The translations under genes and the position numbers were made by a program. Positions 41,970-50,360 of a stretch of 64,000 nucleotides of DNA are shown piece after piece; within the stretch, counting starts at the first letter, position 1, and each line of letters starts with the position of its first letter. Source of the DNA: Pseudomonadota bacterium (GTDB lineage: Bacteria > Pseudomonadota > Alphaproteobacteria > Rhizobiales > Xanthobacteraceae); contig JAFEFL010000010.1 in assembly GCA_018240595.1 (NCBI GenBank), positions 42,877-106,876 on the forward strand. The letters are read 5' to 3'. Below the pieces are notes generated by a model. That model saw only the letters and a list, made by a program, of their open reading frames with translations, searched no databases and was not told where the DNA came from.

Positions 41970-43214
41970 ATGACTCAAACGACCCGTCGTAACGTGTTGA
42001 AAGGCGGCGTAGCCCTGACCGGCGCGCTGACGATCGGAATGCCGTCGATCCTGCGCGCCCAAACGGGCCCGCTGAAGATCGGCCATCTCACGCCTTTGAC
42101 CGGCTTCCTCGGCGCCATCGGCGGCTATGCGCAACTCGGCGCCAAACTCGCCGCCGAAGAGATCAACGCCTCCGGCGGCGTTCTCGGCCGCCAGATCGAA
42201 CTCATCTCCGAAGACTCGGTGAACCCCGCCATCGCCTCGAACAAGGCGCAGCGCATGGTGGAGCAGGACGGCGTCGTCGCGCTGCTTGGCGAAATCAATT
42301 CGGCCTCGGCCCTGACGATCATGCAGGTCGCCGAGCGCAACAAGAAGGTGTTCTTCTCCACCGGCGCCCGTTCCGACGCGCTGCGCGGCAAGAACTGCAA
42401 CAAGTACTCCTTCCACAGCGACATCCCGAACACCGTGATGGTCAACGCCGTGGGCACGGCGCTGATGCAGCAGAACATGGTGAAGGGAAAAAAGTTCTTC
42501 ACGCTGACCGCCGACTACATATTCGGACACGATCTGCTCAAGGCCGCCAAGGCGTTCTTCGCCCGGACCGGCGGCAACCTGATCGGCGACGAATTGATTG
42601 CGACCGACGTCACCGACTTCAGCCCGTATCTCCTCAAGGTGCGTCAGGCGCAGCCGGATGTGGTGTGCTGCAATCTCGCCGGCAACCAGGTCACCAACCT
42701 CGTCAAGCAATATGCCGAGTTCGGCTTCAAGTATCCGCTGGTCGGCTTCAACCTGAACACGGGTGACGCCTGGGCGGCGGGCGCCGGCAATCTCACCGGC
42801 ACCTGGCCAACGCCGTGGTATCACACACTCGACAATCCGGCCTCCAAGAAGTTCGTCGAAGCCTTCATCAAGAAGAATGGCAAGCCGCCGGAGAACCACG
42901 CGTGGATCGACTACATCTCGCTGAAGATCATGGCGCAGGCCATGAACGACACGAAGTCGACCGACAGCGCCAAGCTGATCGAACACTTCGAGAAGCAGTC
43001 CGAGTTCGACCTGATGAAGGGGCGCAAGGGCTACTTCCGCAAGTGGGATCACCAGCTCGTGCAAGAGGCCTATCCGTTCACGGTCAAGGCCAAGAGCGAG
43101 ATGAAAGATCAGTGGGACATGCTGGTGCTGGGGCCGTCGGTGCCGCCGGCGGGCGAGCCGCTCGAGACCATCTATCCGACGCAGGAGCAGAACCCCTGCA
43201 GCATGCCGGCCTGA
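41970..43214 (+). CDS. ABC transporter periplasmic substrate-binding protein, Leu/Ile/Val-binding (HAAT) type
   Basis: 414 residues with a Tat-like leader (TRRNVLKGGVALTGALTIG, cleavage near LRAQ). The mature protein begins GPLKIGHLTPLTGFLGAIGG, the usual start of type I Leu-binding-like proteins, followed by LAAEEINASGGVLGR. Ligand cannot be read off; HAAT-type binding proteins in this group often take aromatic or dicarboxylic acids. It is followed by a strong hairpin and by permease and ATPase genes. An IclR-box candidate lies upstream, so it probably imports the substrate of the neighbouring pathway. Confidence 0.9.
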   Translation: MTQTTRRNVLKGGVALTGALTIGMPSILRAQTGPLKIGHLTPLTGFLGAIGGYAQLGAKLAAEEINASGGVLGRQIELISEDSVNPAIASNKAQRMVEQDGVVALLGEINSASALTIMQVAERNKKVFFSTGARSDALRGKNCNKYSFHSDIPNTVMVNAVGTALMQQNMVKGKKFFTLTADYIFGHDLLKAAKAFFARTGGNLIGDELIATDVTDFSPYLLKVRQAQPDVVCCNLAGNQVTNLVKQYAEFGFKYPLVGFNLNTGDAWAAGAGNLTGTWPTPWYHTLDNPASKKFVEAFIKKNGKPPENHAWIDYISLKIMAQAMNDTKSTDSAKLIEHFEKQSEFDLMKGRKGYFRKWDHQLVQEAYPFTVKAKSEMKDQWDMLVLGPSVPPAGEPLETIYPTQEQNPCSMPA

Positions 43215-43240
43215 CGGTCGGCGAGAGCACCTGTCATGGG

Positions 43241-43270
43241 CGGCGCCGGTACTGACCAGCCGGCGCCGCA
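43241..43270 (+). other. Strong hairpin between binding-protein and permease genes
   Basis: GCGGCGCCGG / CCGGCGCCGC, a perfect 10-base stem with a 10-base loop and no T run. It is likely to stabilise the upstream mRNA or cause partial termination, so the binding protein is made in excess. Confidence 0.6.
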
Positions 43271-43294
43271 AACTTATGAAGATCAAGACACGGC

Positions 43295-44170
43295 ATGCAG
43301 CTCGTATTCCTGATGGAGCAAGTCGTTAATGGCCTCGTTCTCGGGGGCTATTACCTGCTCATTGCGCTCGGACTGTCGCTGATCTTCAGCGTCGGCGGCG
43401 TCGTCAACCTCGCCCACGGCGCGTTCTACGCCATCGGCGCCTATCTCGCCGTCACGTTGACGAACATGACCGGCTTCCTGCCGGCGGTGGTGATCTCGCC
43501 CTTCGCCGTCGCCGCGCTCGGCCTGCTGTTCGAGCGCTTCCTGCTGCGCCGCTTTTATTCGGCCGATCCGATCCTCGGCCTGCTGCTCACCTTCGGCCTC
43601 GCCATGCTGGTGGAGCAGGCGATCCGCATGATCTGGGGCTCGCCGCCTTTGTCCTCGGTGATGCCGTCCGAACTCAAGGGCGCGGTGATCGTCGGCGACT
43701 TCCTGTTTTCGCGCTACCGCCTGATCCTGCTCGCGGTCGTCGCCGCCGTTCTGGTCGGCGTCTGGCTGCTGCTGCACAAGACGCCGTTCGGCCGCGTCGT
43801 GCGCGCCGGCATCCAGCGCCCCGACATGGTCGCTGTGCTCGGCATCAAATTGCAGCCTTACATGGCGACCGTGATCGCGCTCGGCGTCGGCATGGCGGCG
43901 CTGGCCGGCGCGCTGTTCGCGCCGATCACGGTGGTGCATCCGGCCATGGGCTCGGAAATCATCATCGTCGCCTTCGTCGTCGTCGTCATCGGCGGTCTCG
44001 GCAGCTTCTGGGGCGTCGTGCTCGCGGCGCTGCTGGTCGGCGTCGTGCGCGGCATGACGATCCATTTCATGCCGGCGGCAGGCGAAGCCTCGATCTACGT
44101 CCTGATGTTTCTGGTGCTGCTGCTGCGCCCGCGCGGCCTGCTGGGCGAGCGCATGGAACGGTTCGAATGA
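43295..44170 (+). CDS. livH: HAAT-type ABC transporter permease (LivH-like)
   Basis: 291 residues with about eight membrane segments. The family start FLMEQVVNGLVLGGYYLLIA, then GVVNLAHGAFYAIGAY, and late VVVIGGLGSFWGVVLAALLVG containing the cytoplasmic coupling region. It pairs with the LivM part of the next protein to form the channel. ATGA overlap with that gene. The gene symbol marks the family; the substrate is probably not leucine. Confidence 0.93.
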   Translation: MQLVFLMEQVVNGLVLGGYYLLIALGLSLIFSVGGVVNLAHGAFYAIGAYLAVTLTNMTGFLPAVVISPFAVAALGLLFERFLLRRFYSADPILGLLLTFGLAMLVEQAIRMIWGSPPLSSVMPSELKGAVIVGDFLFSRYRLILLAVVAAVLVGVWLLLHKTPFGRVVRAGIQRPDMVAVLGIKLQPYMATVIALGVGMAALAGALFAPITVVHPAMGSEIIIVAFVVVVIGGLGSFWGVVLAALLVGVVRGMTIHFMPAAGEASIYVLMFLVLLLRPRGLLGERMERFE

Positions 44171-46698
44171 TGCCGAAGATCAATCCCTCCATGCGCCTCT
44201 TGCTGGTGACGGCGGTCTCGCTCGCCGTGCTGCCGCTGCTGTTTCAGGCCGTCGGCCTCACCTCGACCATCGCCGCCATGGCGGTCAGCCTCGCGATCGC
44301 CGCGATGGGCCTCAATCTGCTGGTCGGTTACACGGGCCTCACCTCGTTCGGGCAGAGCGCCTGGTTCGGCATCGGCGGCTTTGCGGCGGCGCTGATCCAG
44401 AAGCACTGGCTGCCGGGGCAGGTCATCCTGCCGATGCTGCTGATGCTTGTCTTCATTGCTGCGTTGTCGGCCGTTGTCGGCATGCTCATCCTGCGCCGTC
44501 GCGGCGTCTATTTCTCGCTGCTGACGCTGGCGCTGGTGGCGCTGACCTACACCATCGCCTTCCGCTGGACCGAAGTGACCGGCGGCGAGGACGGCCTCGG
44601 CGGTATCACGCGCGGCTGGATCGGTCCGCTCAGCCTCGACGACTCGCTGGTGTTCTACGTCTTCACCGCGCTCATCGGCTTCGGCGTCGTCTATGCGATG
44701 CAGCGCATCACGCGCTCGCCCTTCGGCCGGGTGCTGGTGGCGATCCGCGAGAACCAGTTGCGCGCCACGTTCCAGGGCTATCCGGTCGAGCGTTACAAGC
44801 TGGGCGCCTTCATCCTGTCGTCCTGCATCACCGCGATCGCCGGCGCGCTGACCGCGTACCAGCACTACTTCATCTCCTATGACGCCACCTCGATCGCGCT
44901 GTCCGGCGAAATGCTGGCCATGGTGATCATCGGCGGCATGCACCATCTGCTCGGACCGGCGCTCGGCGCGGTGTTCTTCACGCTGTTCCGCGAGGTGCTG
45001 TCGATCTGGACGCCGAACTGGCTGTTCTGGTTCGGCCTCGTCTTCGTCGGCTTCGTGATGTTCTCGCCCGACGGCCTCATCGGCATCTGGAAGCAGGTGA
45101 GCCGGCGCTGGTGGCCGCAGCCGAACGAGAGCGCGGCGATGAGCCGGCGCAAGATCTACGAGGGCCTGCCGCTGCCGGACTTCCTGCGGCCGAAGCCTTC
45201 GACCGGCGCGGTGCTCGAAGTGCGCGGCGTCGCCAAGTCGTTCGGCGGCATCCACGCCGTGGACGGGGCGGGTTTGACCCTGTCGGCCGGCGAGATTCAC
45301 GCGCTGATCGGGCCGAACGGCGCCGGCAAGACCTCGCTGTTCAACATCATCTCCGGACTCTATATCCCGAACGCCGGCTCGGTGCGACTGCGCGGCCAGA
45401 AGATCGAAGGCCGGCCGATCCCCGAGATCTGCCAGTCGGGCCTGGCGCGGTCCTTCCAGATCACCAGCCTGTTCAAGGCGCTGACCATCGAGGAGAACCT
45501 GCGCCTGTCGCTGCAGGCGCGGCATCCCGGGCGCTTCAATTTCTGGCGCGACATCGACAGCTATGACGACATCAACCGCGAGACCGCGGAGCTGATGCGC
45601 TTCCTCGGCCTCGAGGGCATCGAGGATATTCTCGGCGGCGACCTGTCCTATGGCGGCCAGCGCCTGGTCGATCTCGGCATCGCGCTCGGCTCGAAGCCGG
45701 AAGTGCTGCTGCTCGACGAGCCGCTCGCCGGCCTCGCGGCGGCGGAGCGCGAGCGCGTCTCAAATCTGGTGCGCAACATCGCCAGCAACATTCCGGTCTT
45801 GATCGTCGAGCACGATATCGATCGCGTGCTGGCGTTCTCGCACCAGGTTACGGTCATGAATCAGGGCGCCGTGCTGATGACCGGCGCGCCCGACGCCGTG
45901 CGCAACGACAAACGCGTGCAGGAAATCTACACCGGAACCGGTATTCCGCCGGTGCAAGGCCGCAACGCCGCGGCCTCCACCGACAAGCCGCTGCTGACAT
46001 TCGACAAGGTCAACGCCTATTACGGCAAGAGCCACATCATCAACGACGCCTCGCTCGACGTGAAGCAGAACGAGATCGTGGCGCTGCTCGGCCGCAACGG
46101 CGCCGGCAAGTCGACCTTGCTGAAGACGTTGTGCGGCCTGCTCAAGCCGGCCTCCGGCGAGATCGTGTTCGACGGCAAGCGCATCGACGGCCTGTCGGCG
46201 CCCGACATTGCGCGCATGGGCATCGGCTACGTGCCGCAGGGCAGGGGCCTGTTCGCCGGCATGACGGTCGCCGACAACCTCGCGCTCGGCCGTCTTGCGC
46301 GCAAGACCGACGGCTCGAACGGCGTCGTCTGGCCGGAAGAGAAGATCCTGTCATACTTCCCGCGGCTGAAGGAGCGCCTGCACGTCGCCGCCGACTATCT
46401 GTCGGGCGGCGAGCAGCAGATGGTCGCGGTGGCGCGCGCGCTGTCCGGCAACGTCAAGCTCCTGCTGCTCGACGAGCCGTTTGAGGGTCTCGCGCCGGCG
46501 GTGGTGCTCGAGCTGTTCAAGGTGTTCGACGCGCTGCGCGCCGAAGTGTCGATCGTGATCGTCGAGCACAATCTCGATCTGGTGCTGGCGCTGGCCGACC
46601 GCGTCTTCGCGCTCGAGCGCGGCGCGGTGTTCCACGAGGGCGCGGCGACGCCGCTGCTCACCGATCTCGACTACCGCAAGAAGATCCTCTGGCTATAG
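44167..46698 (+). CDS. Three-domain ABC transporter protein: LivM permease fused to LivG and LivF ATPases
   Basis: 843 residues. Residues about 1-320 are a LivM-type permease (NLLVGYTGLTSFGQSAWFGI; ending SPDGLIGIWKQV). Residues about 345-590 are the first ATPase, LivG-like, with Walker A GPNGAGKT near 381, signature LSYGGQ and Walker B LLLDEP. Residues about 608-843 are the second ATPase, LivF-like, with Walker A GRNGAGKS near 641, signature LSGGEQQ and Walker B LLLDEPFEGL. Normally these are three genes. Both nucleotide sites look intact, so the fusion should be functional. It needs only the separate LivH and binding protein. It converges on the next gene with a 6-base overlap. Confidence 0.93.
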   Translation: MMPKINPSMRLLLVTAVSLAVLPLLFQAVGLTSTIAAMAVSLAIAAMGLNLLVGYTGLTSFGQSAWFGIGGFAAALIQKHWLPGQVILPMLLMLVFIAALSAVVGMLILRRRGVYFSLLTLALVALTYTIAFRWTEVTGGEDGLGGITRGWIGPLSLDDSLVFYVFTALIGFGVVYAMQRITRSPFGRVLVAIRENQLRATFQGYPVERYKLGAFILSSCITAIAGALTAYQHYFISYDATSIALSGEMLAMVIIGGMHHLLGPALGAVFFTLFREVLSIWTPNWLFWFGLVFVGFVMFSPDGLIGIWKQVSRRWWPQPNESAAMSRRKIYEGLPLPDFLRPKPSTGAVLEVRGVAKSFGGIHAVDGAGLTLSAGEIHALIGPNGAGKTSLFNIISGLYIPNAGSVRLRGQKIEGRPIPEICQSGLARSFQITSLFKALTIEENLRLSLQARHPGRFNFWRDIDSYDDINRETAELMRFLGLEGIEDILGGDLSYGGQRLVDLGIALGSKPEVLLLDEPLAGLAAAERERVSNLVRNIASNIPVLIVEHDIDRVLAFSHQVTVMNQGAVLMTGAPDAVRNDKRVQEIYTGTGIPPVQGRNAAASTDKPLLTFDKVNAYYGKSHIINDASLDVKQNEIVALLGRNGAGKSTLLKTLCGLLKPASGEIVFDGKRIDGLSAPDIARMGIGYVPQGRGLFAGMTVADNLALGRLARKTDGSNGVVWPEEKILSYFPRLKERLHVAADYLSGGEQQMVAVARALSGNVKLLLLDEPFEGLAPAVVLELFKVFDALRAEVSIVIVEHNLDLVLALADRVFALERGAVFHEGAATPLLTDLDYRKKILWL

Positions 46699-47595
46699 CG
46701 CCGCGATCACGTCGTCCCAGACGGGGAGCGGGCGCGCCTCATAGGGCCTGTTCCAGGCCGCGCAGTTGCTGGCGTCGATGATCTCGACCGGCAGCATGAC
46801 CTCGGCCGGCACGCGTTCGCCCTTGAGATGCCGGACGGCGGCCTCGACGGCGATGGCGCTCATTGCCATCGGATCGAAATTCGCCGTCGCCAGCATCCGG
46901 CCGGCCGCGATGGCGGCGACGGCGTCAGGGATGGCGTTGATGCCGGCCATCGGCGGCAGTTTCGCGGCGCCGAGCTCGGTCATGGCGTCGATGATGCCGA
47001 GCGTCATGTGATCGTTGGCGCTGAGCACCGCGTCGATGCCCTGCACCTTGTCAGCGGCATCGAGCCACGCCTGTTTGGCGATCGGCCGCAGATACTCGCC
47101 GCGCAGCGACGCCCGCACCTTGATGCCGGGATGATCGGCGAGCGTGTCCTGAAAGCCGAGGAGGCGTTCGCGGCTGGTCGGCGAGGCACTCGCGCCCTCG
47201 ACGATGACGATGTCGCCGCGACCCTGCAGTTTGTCGAACAGATACTTCGCGATGTCGCGGCCGAGTGCGCGATCGTCGGAGCCGACGAAGCAGACGCGCT
47301 TGCCGGCCGTGGTCTTCGATACAATATTGAACAGGGGAATGGCAGCGGCATCGAACTGAAGGATCGCCTCGTTCACCGCGGTGTCGTGCACCGGCACGAA
47401 CACCACAGCATCGGGCTTTTCGCGGATGGCCCGGCCGATCAGCGCGATCTGTTCGTCGACGTCGTCGGGCTTCTGCGGGACATAATGCGTGACGGCCGCG
47501 CCGAGCCGCGCCGCGGTGCGCTCGGCGCCGATCCGCGCCGACTGATAGCCGGGATTGACCAGGTTCTTGGTGAAGACGGCGACGCGCGGCGACAT
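46693..47595 (-). CDS. Periplasmic-binding-protein-like (RbsB/LacI sugar-binding fold) without signal peptide
   Basis: 300 residues beginning MSPRVAVFTKNLVNPGYQSA, the first strand of the Peripla_BP_4 fold (residues about 1-290). Later motifs: EGASASPTSRERLLGFQDTL and VLSANDHMTLGIIDAM. No signal peptide or helix-turn-helix is present at the N-terminus, and no upstream in-frame start would add one. It may be a cytoplasmic ligand binder, or the start may be misjudged. It lies 10 bases after the LVIVD-repeat gene, so the two form a unit. Cognate sugar ABC permease genes are not nearby. Confidence 0.8.
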   Translation of the reverse strand: MSPRVAVFTKNLVNPGYQSARIGAERTAARLGAAVTHYVPQKPDDVDEQIALIGRAIREKPDAVVFVPVHDTAVNEAILQFDAAAIPLFNIVSKTTAGKRVCFVGSDDRALGRDIAKYLFDKLQGRGDIVIVEGASASPTSRERLLGFQDTLADHPGIKVRASLRGEYLRPIAKQAWLDAADKVQGIDAVLSANDHMTLGIIDAMTELGAAKLPPMAGINAIPDAVAAIAAGRMLATANFDPMAMSAIAVEAAVRHLKGERVPAEVMLPVEIIDASNCAAWNRPYEARPLPVWDDVIAAL

Positions 47596-47605
47596 GCGGA
47601 ACGCT

Positions 47606-48835
47606 TCAAGCCCCGTTGAACTGCAGGACGCTCAGGCCGGCATTCGGGTCGGTCACATACATGAGGCCGTTCTTGTCGACGAAGCAGTCGGCCGACTGCA
47701 CGACCTGCGGCCGGTTCGGCCGCGGGTCCATCATCTTCACCGGATTGGGCGGCACATAGAAGCCGACTTCTTTCGGCTGGAACTGGTTGGCGATGTTGAA
47801 GACGCGCACGCCGGCATTATAGAAAGTGGCGAAGATCAGTTCCGAGCTCTGGAACGAACCGGGCCGGTTCTCGTGCATGTTGTGCGCGCCGAAAAAGCCG
47901 CCCTTGGCGCAATAGTCGTCCTCCGCCGGCATCGGCATGGTGGCGATGCTGACCGGATTATGCGGCGCGCGGATGTCGTAGACCCAGATGTAGCGCAGGC
48001 CGTCGGCGCAGTTGTTGGTCGACGGCTCGTCGGCGACCACCAGCAGATTGCGATCCGGCAGCGGCAAAGGCGAGTGCGTGCCGCCGCCGAACGGCGGATC
48101 TGTGTTGCGGTGTGCGATGATGCGCGGCTTGGTCCGATCAGCGAGGTCGATGACGGTGAGGCCGCCGTCGCGCCACGCGCCGAAGGCAAGATCGCCGGCG
48201 ACCAGCGCGTGATGCAGCGCGTAGCGCCGGTTCGAGGGCCAGGCCGGGCTCTCGCCGCCGCCGCGCCACATGCCCGGGATCCAGCAGCGGCCGATCACGT
48301 GCGGCTTGGTCGGATCGGCCATGTCGATGACCGCAAGCACATGGTCGGTGAAATCGTGGAAATGGATGGAGGCGTAAGCATAGCGGCCGCCGACATACCA
48401 GAGGCGGTGCGGGCCGACGCCTTCGACCGGCATGAAGCCGATCTCTTTCGGCTTCTCGGGCTTCGAGATGTCATAAACGCGGATGCCGGGCGTGAAGGTG
48501 TTGCCCATGGCCTTCATCTGCTCGGCCCACGAGCCGCCGAAATAAGCCTTGTCGGTCTGGAACTGCTGCATGTGCCAGACGCTCGGCGCGTTCACCGCCA
48601 GCAGCAGGTCGTCATGCGTCTGCAAATGAAGCGCGCGCGTCCCGGGAGGACAGGCGATGAAGTCGACGACCTTCGGGTTTTTTGCGTCGCGCACATCGAG
48701 CGTGGTGATGCCGTTGGAGAAGCCGTGGCCGACATAGGCGAAGCCGCGGTGCACCATGATCTGCACGCCGTCGGCGCGACCGTTCATGTCGGTGTGGCTG
48801 ACGAACGAGATGTTGCGGGATGGTTGAGTGGCCAT
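47606..48835 (-). CDS. LVIVD-repeat beta-propeller-like protein, 409 aa
   Basis: Start at MATQPSRNISF. Repeats of a beta-propeller type with the pattern strand, aspartate, then KPKVV or similar are visible: TTLDVRDAKNPKVVDF, RVYDISKPEKPKEIGF, AVIDMADPTKPHVIG, TVIDLADRTKPRIIA, WVYDIRAPHNPVSIA and RVFNIANQFQPKEVGF. Many conserved His and aromatic residues (HFHDFTDH, FGAHNMHENRPGS) could line a metal or ligand site. There is no signal peptide. It is co-transcribed with the binding-protein-like gene and divergent from the LysR regulator. Function is not established. Confidence 0.82.
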   Translation of the reverse strand: MATQPSRNISFVSHTDMNGRADGVQIMVHRGFAYVGHGFSNGITTLDVRDAKNPKVVDFIACPPGTRALHLQTHDDLLLAVNAPSVWHMQQFQTDKAYFGGSWAEQMKAMGNTFTPGIRVYDISKPEKPKEIGFMPVEGVGPHRLWYVGGRYAYASIHFHDFTDHVLAVIDMADPTKPHVIGRCWIPGMWRGGGESPAWPSNRRYALHHALVAGDLAFGAWRDGGLTVIDLADRTKPRIIAHRNTDPPFGGGTHSPLPLPDRNLLVVADEPSTNNCADGLRYIWVYDIRAPHNPVSIATMPMPAEDDYCAKGGFFGAHNMHENRPGSFQSSELIFATFYNAGVRVFNIANQFQPKEVGFYVPPNPVKMMDPRPNRPQVVQSADCFVDKNGLMYVTDPNAGLSVLQFNGA

Positions 48836-49252
48836 GGTGTTTATGTCCGGCGCTTCGAAGAGAGAAGTCTGGCGAGGGTCACGCCGTGGTTGCAGCGCCA
48901 GTCGCTGCTGGCCGAAGCGGCGCGTCGGCTGGACCCTATCACCGGCCATTCAGGATTAGCAAATGCCAACTCACAATGTGGGATAGTTGTTGACTCCGGT
49001 CACGCCGCCTCGCAAGAGTAGGCGCGGGGCGGAAAGCGGCCAAGGGCCGGCTTCGGAGTCACGGCACAAGTGACCTTAGAGATGACCGGGGGACGAGCAG
49101 GCGTTGCGATCGCGCGCGCGATGCCGGGTGCATCGCGATCACGCCGCGATGTGGCGGCGCCGCGCCGGTCCGCGGCGCTGGCCGCGGTGCCGGAACGCCG
49201 CAGACCTGCTAACCTGCCGGCCGACATTAACAACCCTCGCGCCCCGCATCTG
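48836..49252. other. Divergent intergenic region with LysR-type operator candidate
   Basis: 417 bases without a credible gene between the leftward LVIVD unit and the rightward LysR gene. The segment 48967-48989 carries arms CAACT and AGTTG around CACAATGTG, itself a palindrome; this resembles a LysR-type site. The rest, including a G-rich stretch at 49020-49200 that is open in the LysR frame, shows nothing else recognisable. Confidence 0.45.
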
Positions 49253-50203
49253 ATGTTGACGCTCCGGCAGATCGAAGTCATCCGCGCCATCATGGTGACC
49301 GGCACGGTTGGCGGCGCTGCCCGTCTGCTGAACGTGTCGTCGCCGGGGATCAGCCGCGTCATGAAGCACGCCGAGACCTCGGTCGGCGTCAAGCTGTTCG
49401 ATCGTCAGGGCGGCCGCTATGCGCCGACCAACGAGGCGCACGCGATCTTCGATCAGATCAACGGCGTTTATGACAAGATCGAGGATCTGCAATTCGTCAT
49501 TTCGCGCATCAAGCGCGGCGCCGACAGCGAACTGAAGGTCGCCTCGGTCCCCAGCATCGCCAATGTAATGGTGCCGCGCGCGCTCGCCAATGTGCGCAAG
49601 GCTTTTCCCAATCTGCTGATCGACTGCGACATCCTAAAGATCGAGGACGCCGTCGATTACCTGCTGCTCGGCAAGGGCGAGCTCGTCGCGCTGAGCTCGA
49701 AGATCGAGCACCCAATGCTGACCTGCGCGCCACTGGCGCGCGGCCGCCTCAAATGCATCGTCCCGGTGGACCACGCGCTCGCGAGCCGGACGCGCGTGCG
49801 TACCGACGAGATCGTCGGCTATCCGCTGATCGGCGTCGACCCGAACGATCCCTATGGCCGAATCATGGCCGACCTGTTCGCCAGCCATTCGCTCGACTAC
49901 GACGTCACCATCCGCGCGCGCTTCGGCTCGACGGTCTGCGCGCTGGTGACGCAGGGTCTCGGCATCGCCATCGTCGATGAGTTCACGTTGGCGGCCAACA
50001 ATTGGCCGGATGTCCGCGTACTAGACCTCGTGGAGCCGACGGCGTTCCAGACCTATGTCGTTCACCGCAAGGACGCGCCGTTGTCGCGCTACGCGGCTCT
50101 GTTCGTCGATGCGCTGCGCGAGCACATGGAGGGTCTCGGCGCGCCGGCAGCGCCGGCGCGCCGTGGCCAGGCGGCGGCCGCGCGAGAGGTGCGTCGGAGA
50201 TAA
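49253..50203 (+). CDS. LysR-type transcriptional regulator
   Basis: 316 residues from MLTLRQIEVIRAIMVTGTVG; the frame extends 61 codons upstream but this ATG is the normal LysR beginning. The helix-turn-helix spans GGAARLLNVSSPGISRVMKH. The effector domain follows (LKVASVPSIANVMVPRAL; VTQGLGIAIVDEF). It is placed head-to-head with the LVIVD/binding-protein unit and directly upstream of the second ABC operon, so either may be its target. C-terminal tail is Ala/Arg-rich. Confidence 0.9.
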   Translation: MLTLRQIEVIRAIMVTGTVGGAARLLNVSSPGISRVMKHAETSVGVKLFDRQGGRYAPTNEAHAIFDQINGVYDKIEDLQFVISRIKRGADSELKVASVPSIANVMVPRALANVRKAFPNLLIDCDILKIEDAVDYLLLGKGELVALSSKIEHPMLTCAPLARGRLKCIVPVDHALASRTRVRTDEIVGYPLIGVDPNDPYGRIMADLFASHSLDYDVTIRARFGSTVCALVTQGLGIAIVDEFTLAANNWPDVRVLDLVEPTAFQTYVVHRKDAPLSRYAALFVDALREHMEGLGAPAAPARRGQAAAAREVRRR

Positions 50204-50360
50204 CTTGATGTTACCTTTCGATGACGTTTTGGTTGTTGACCGGATGCAACTGCGCCGCGATGGTCTGGCAACCAGAAAAGTGTCCGGCAACGCGGACCGC
50301 GACTGATCTCAACGCCGGGGCGACACCGGCGCAGCTTTAACCAACTGAGGGGAGATGCCC

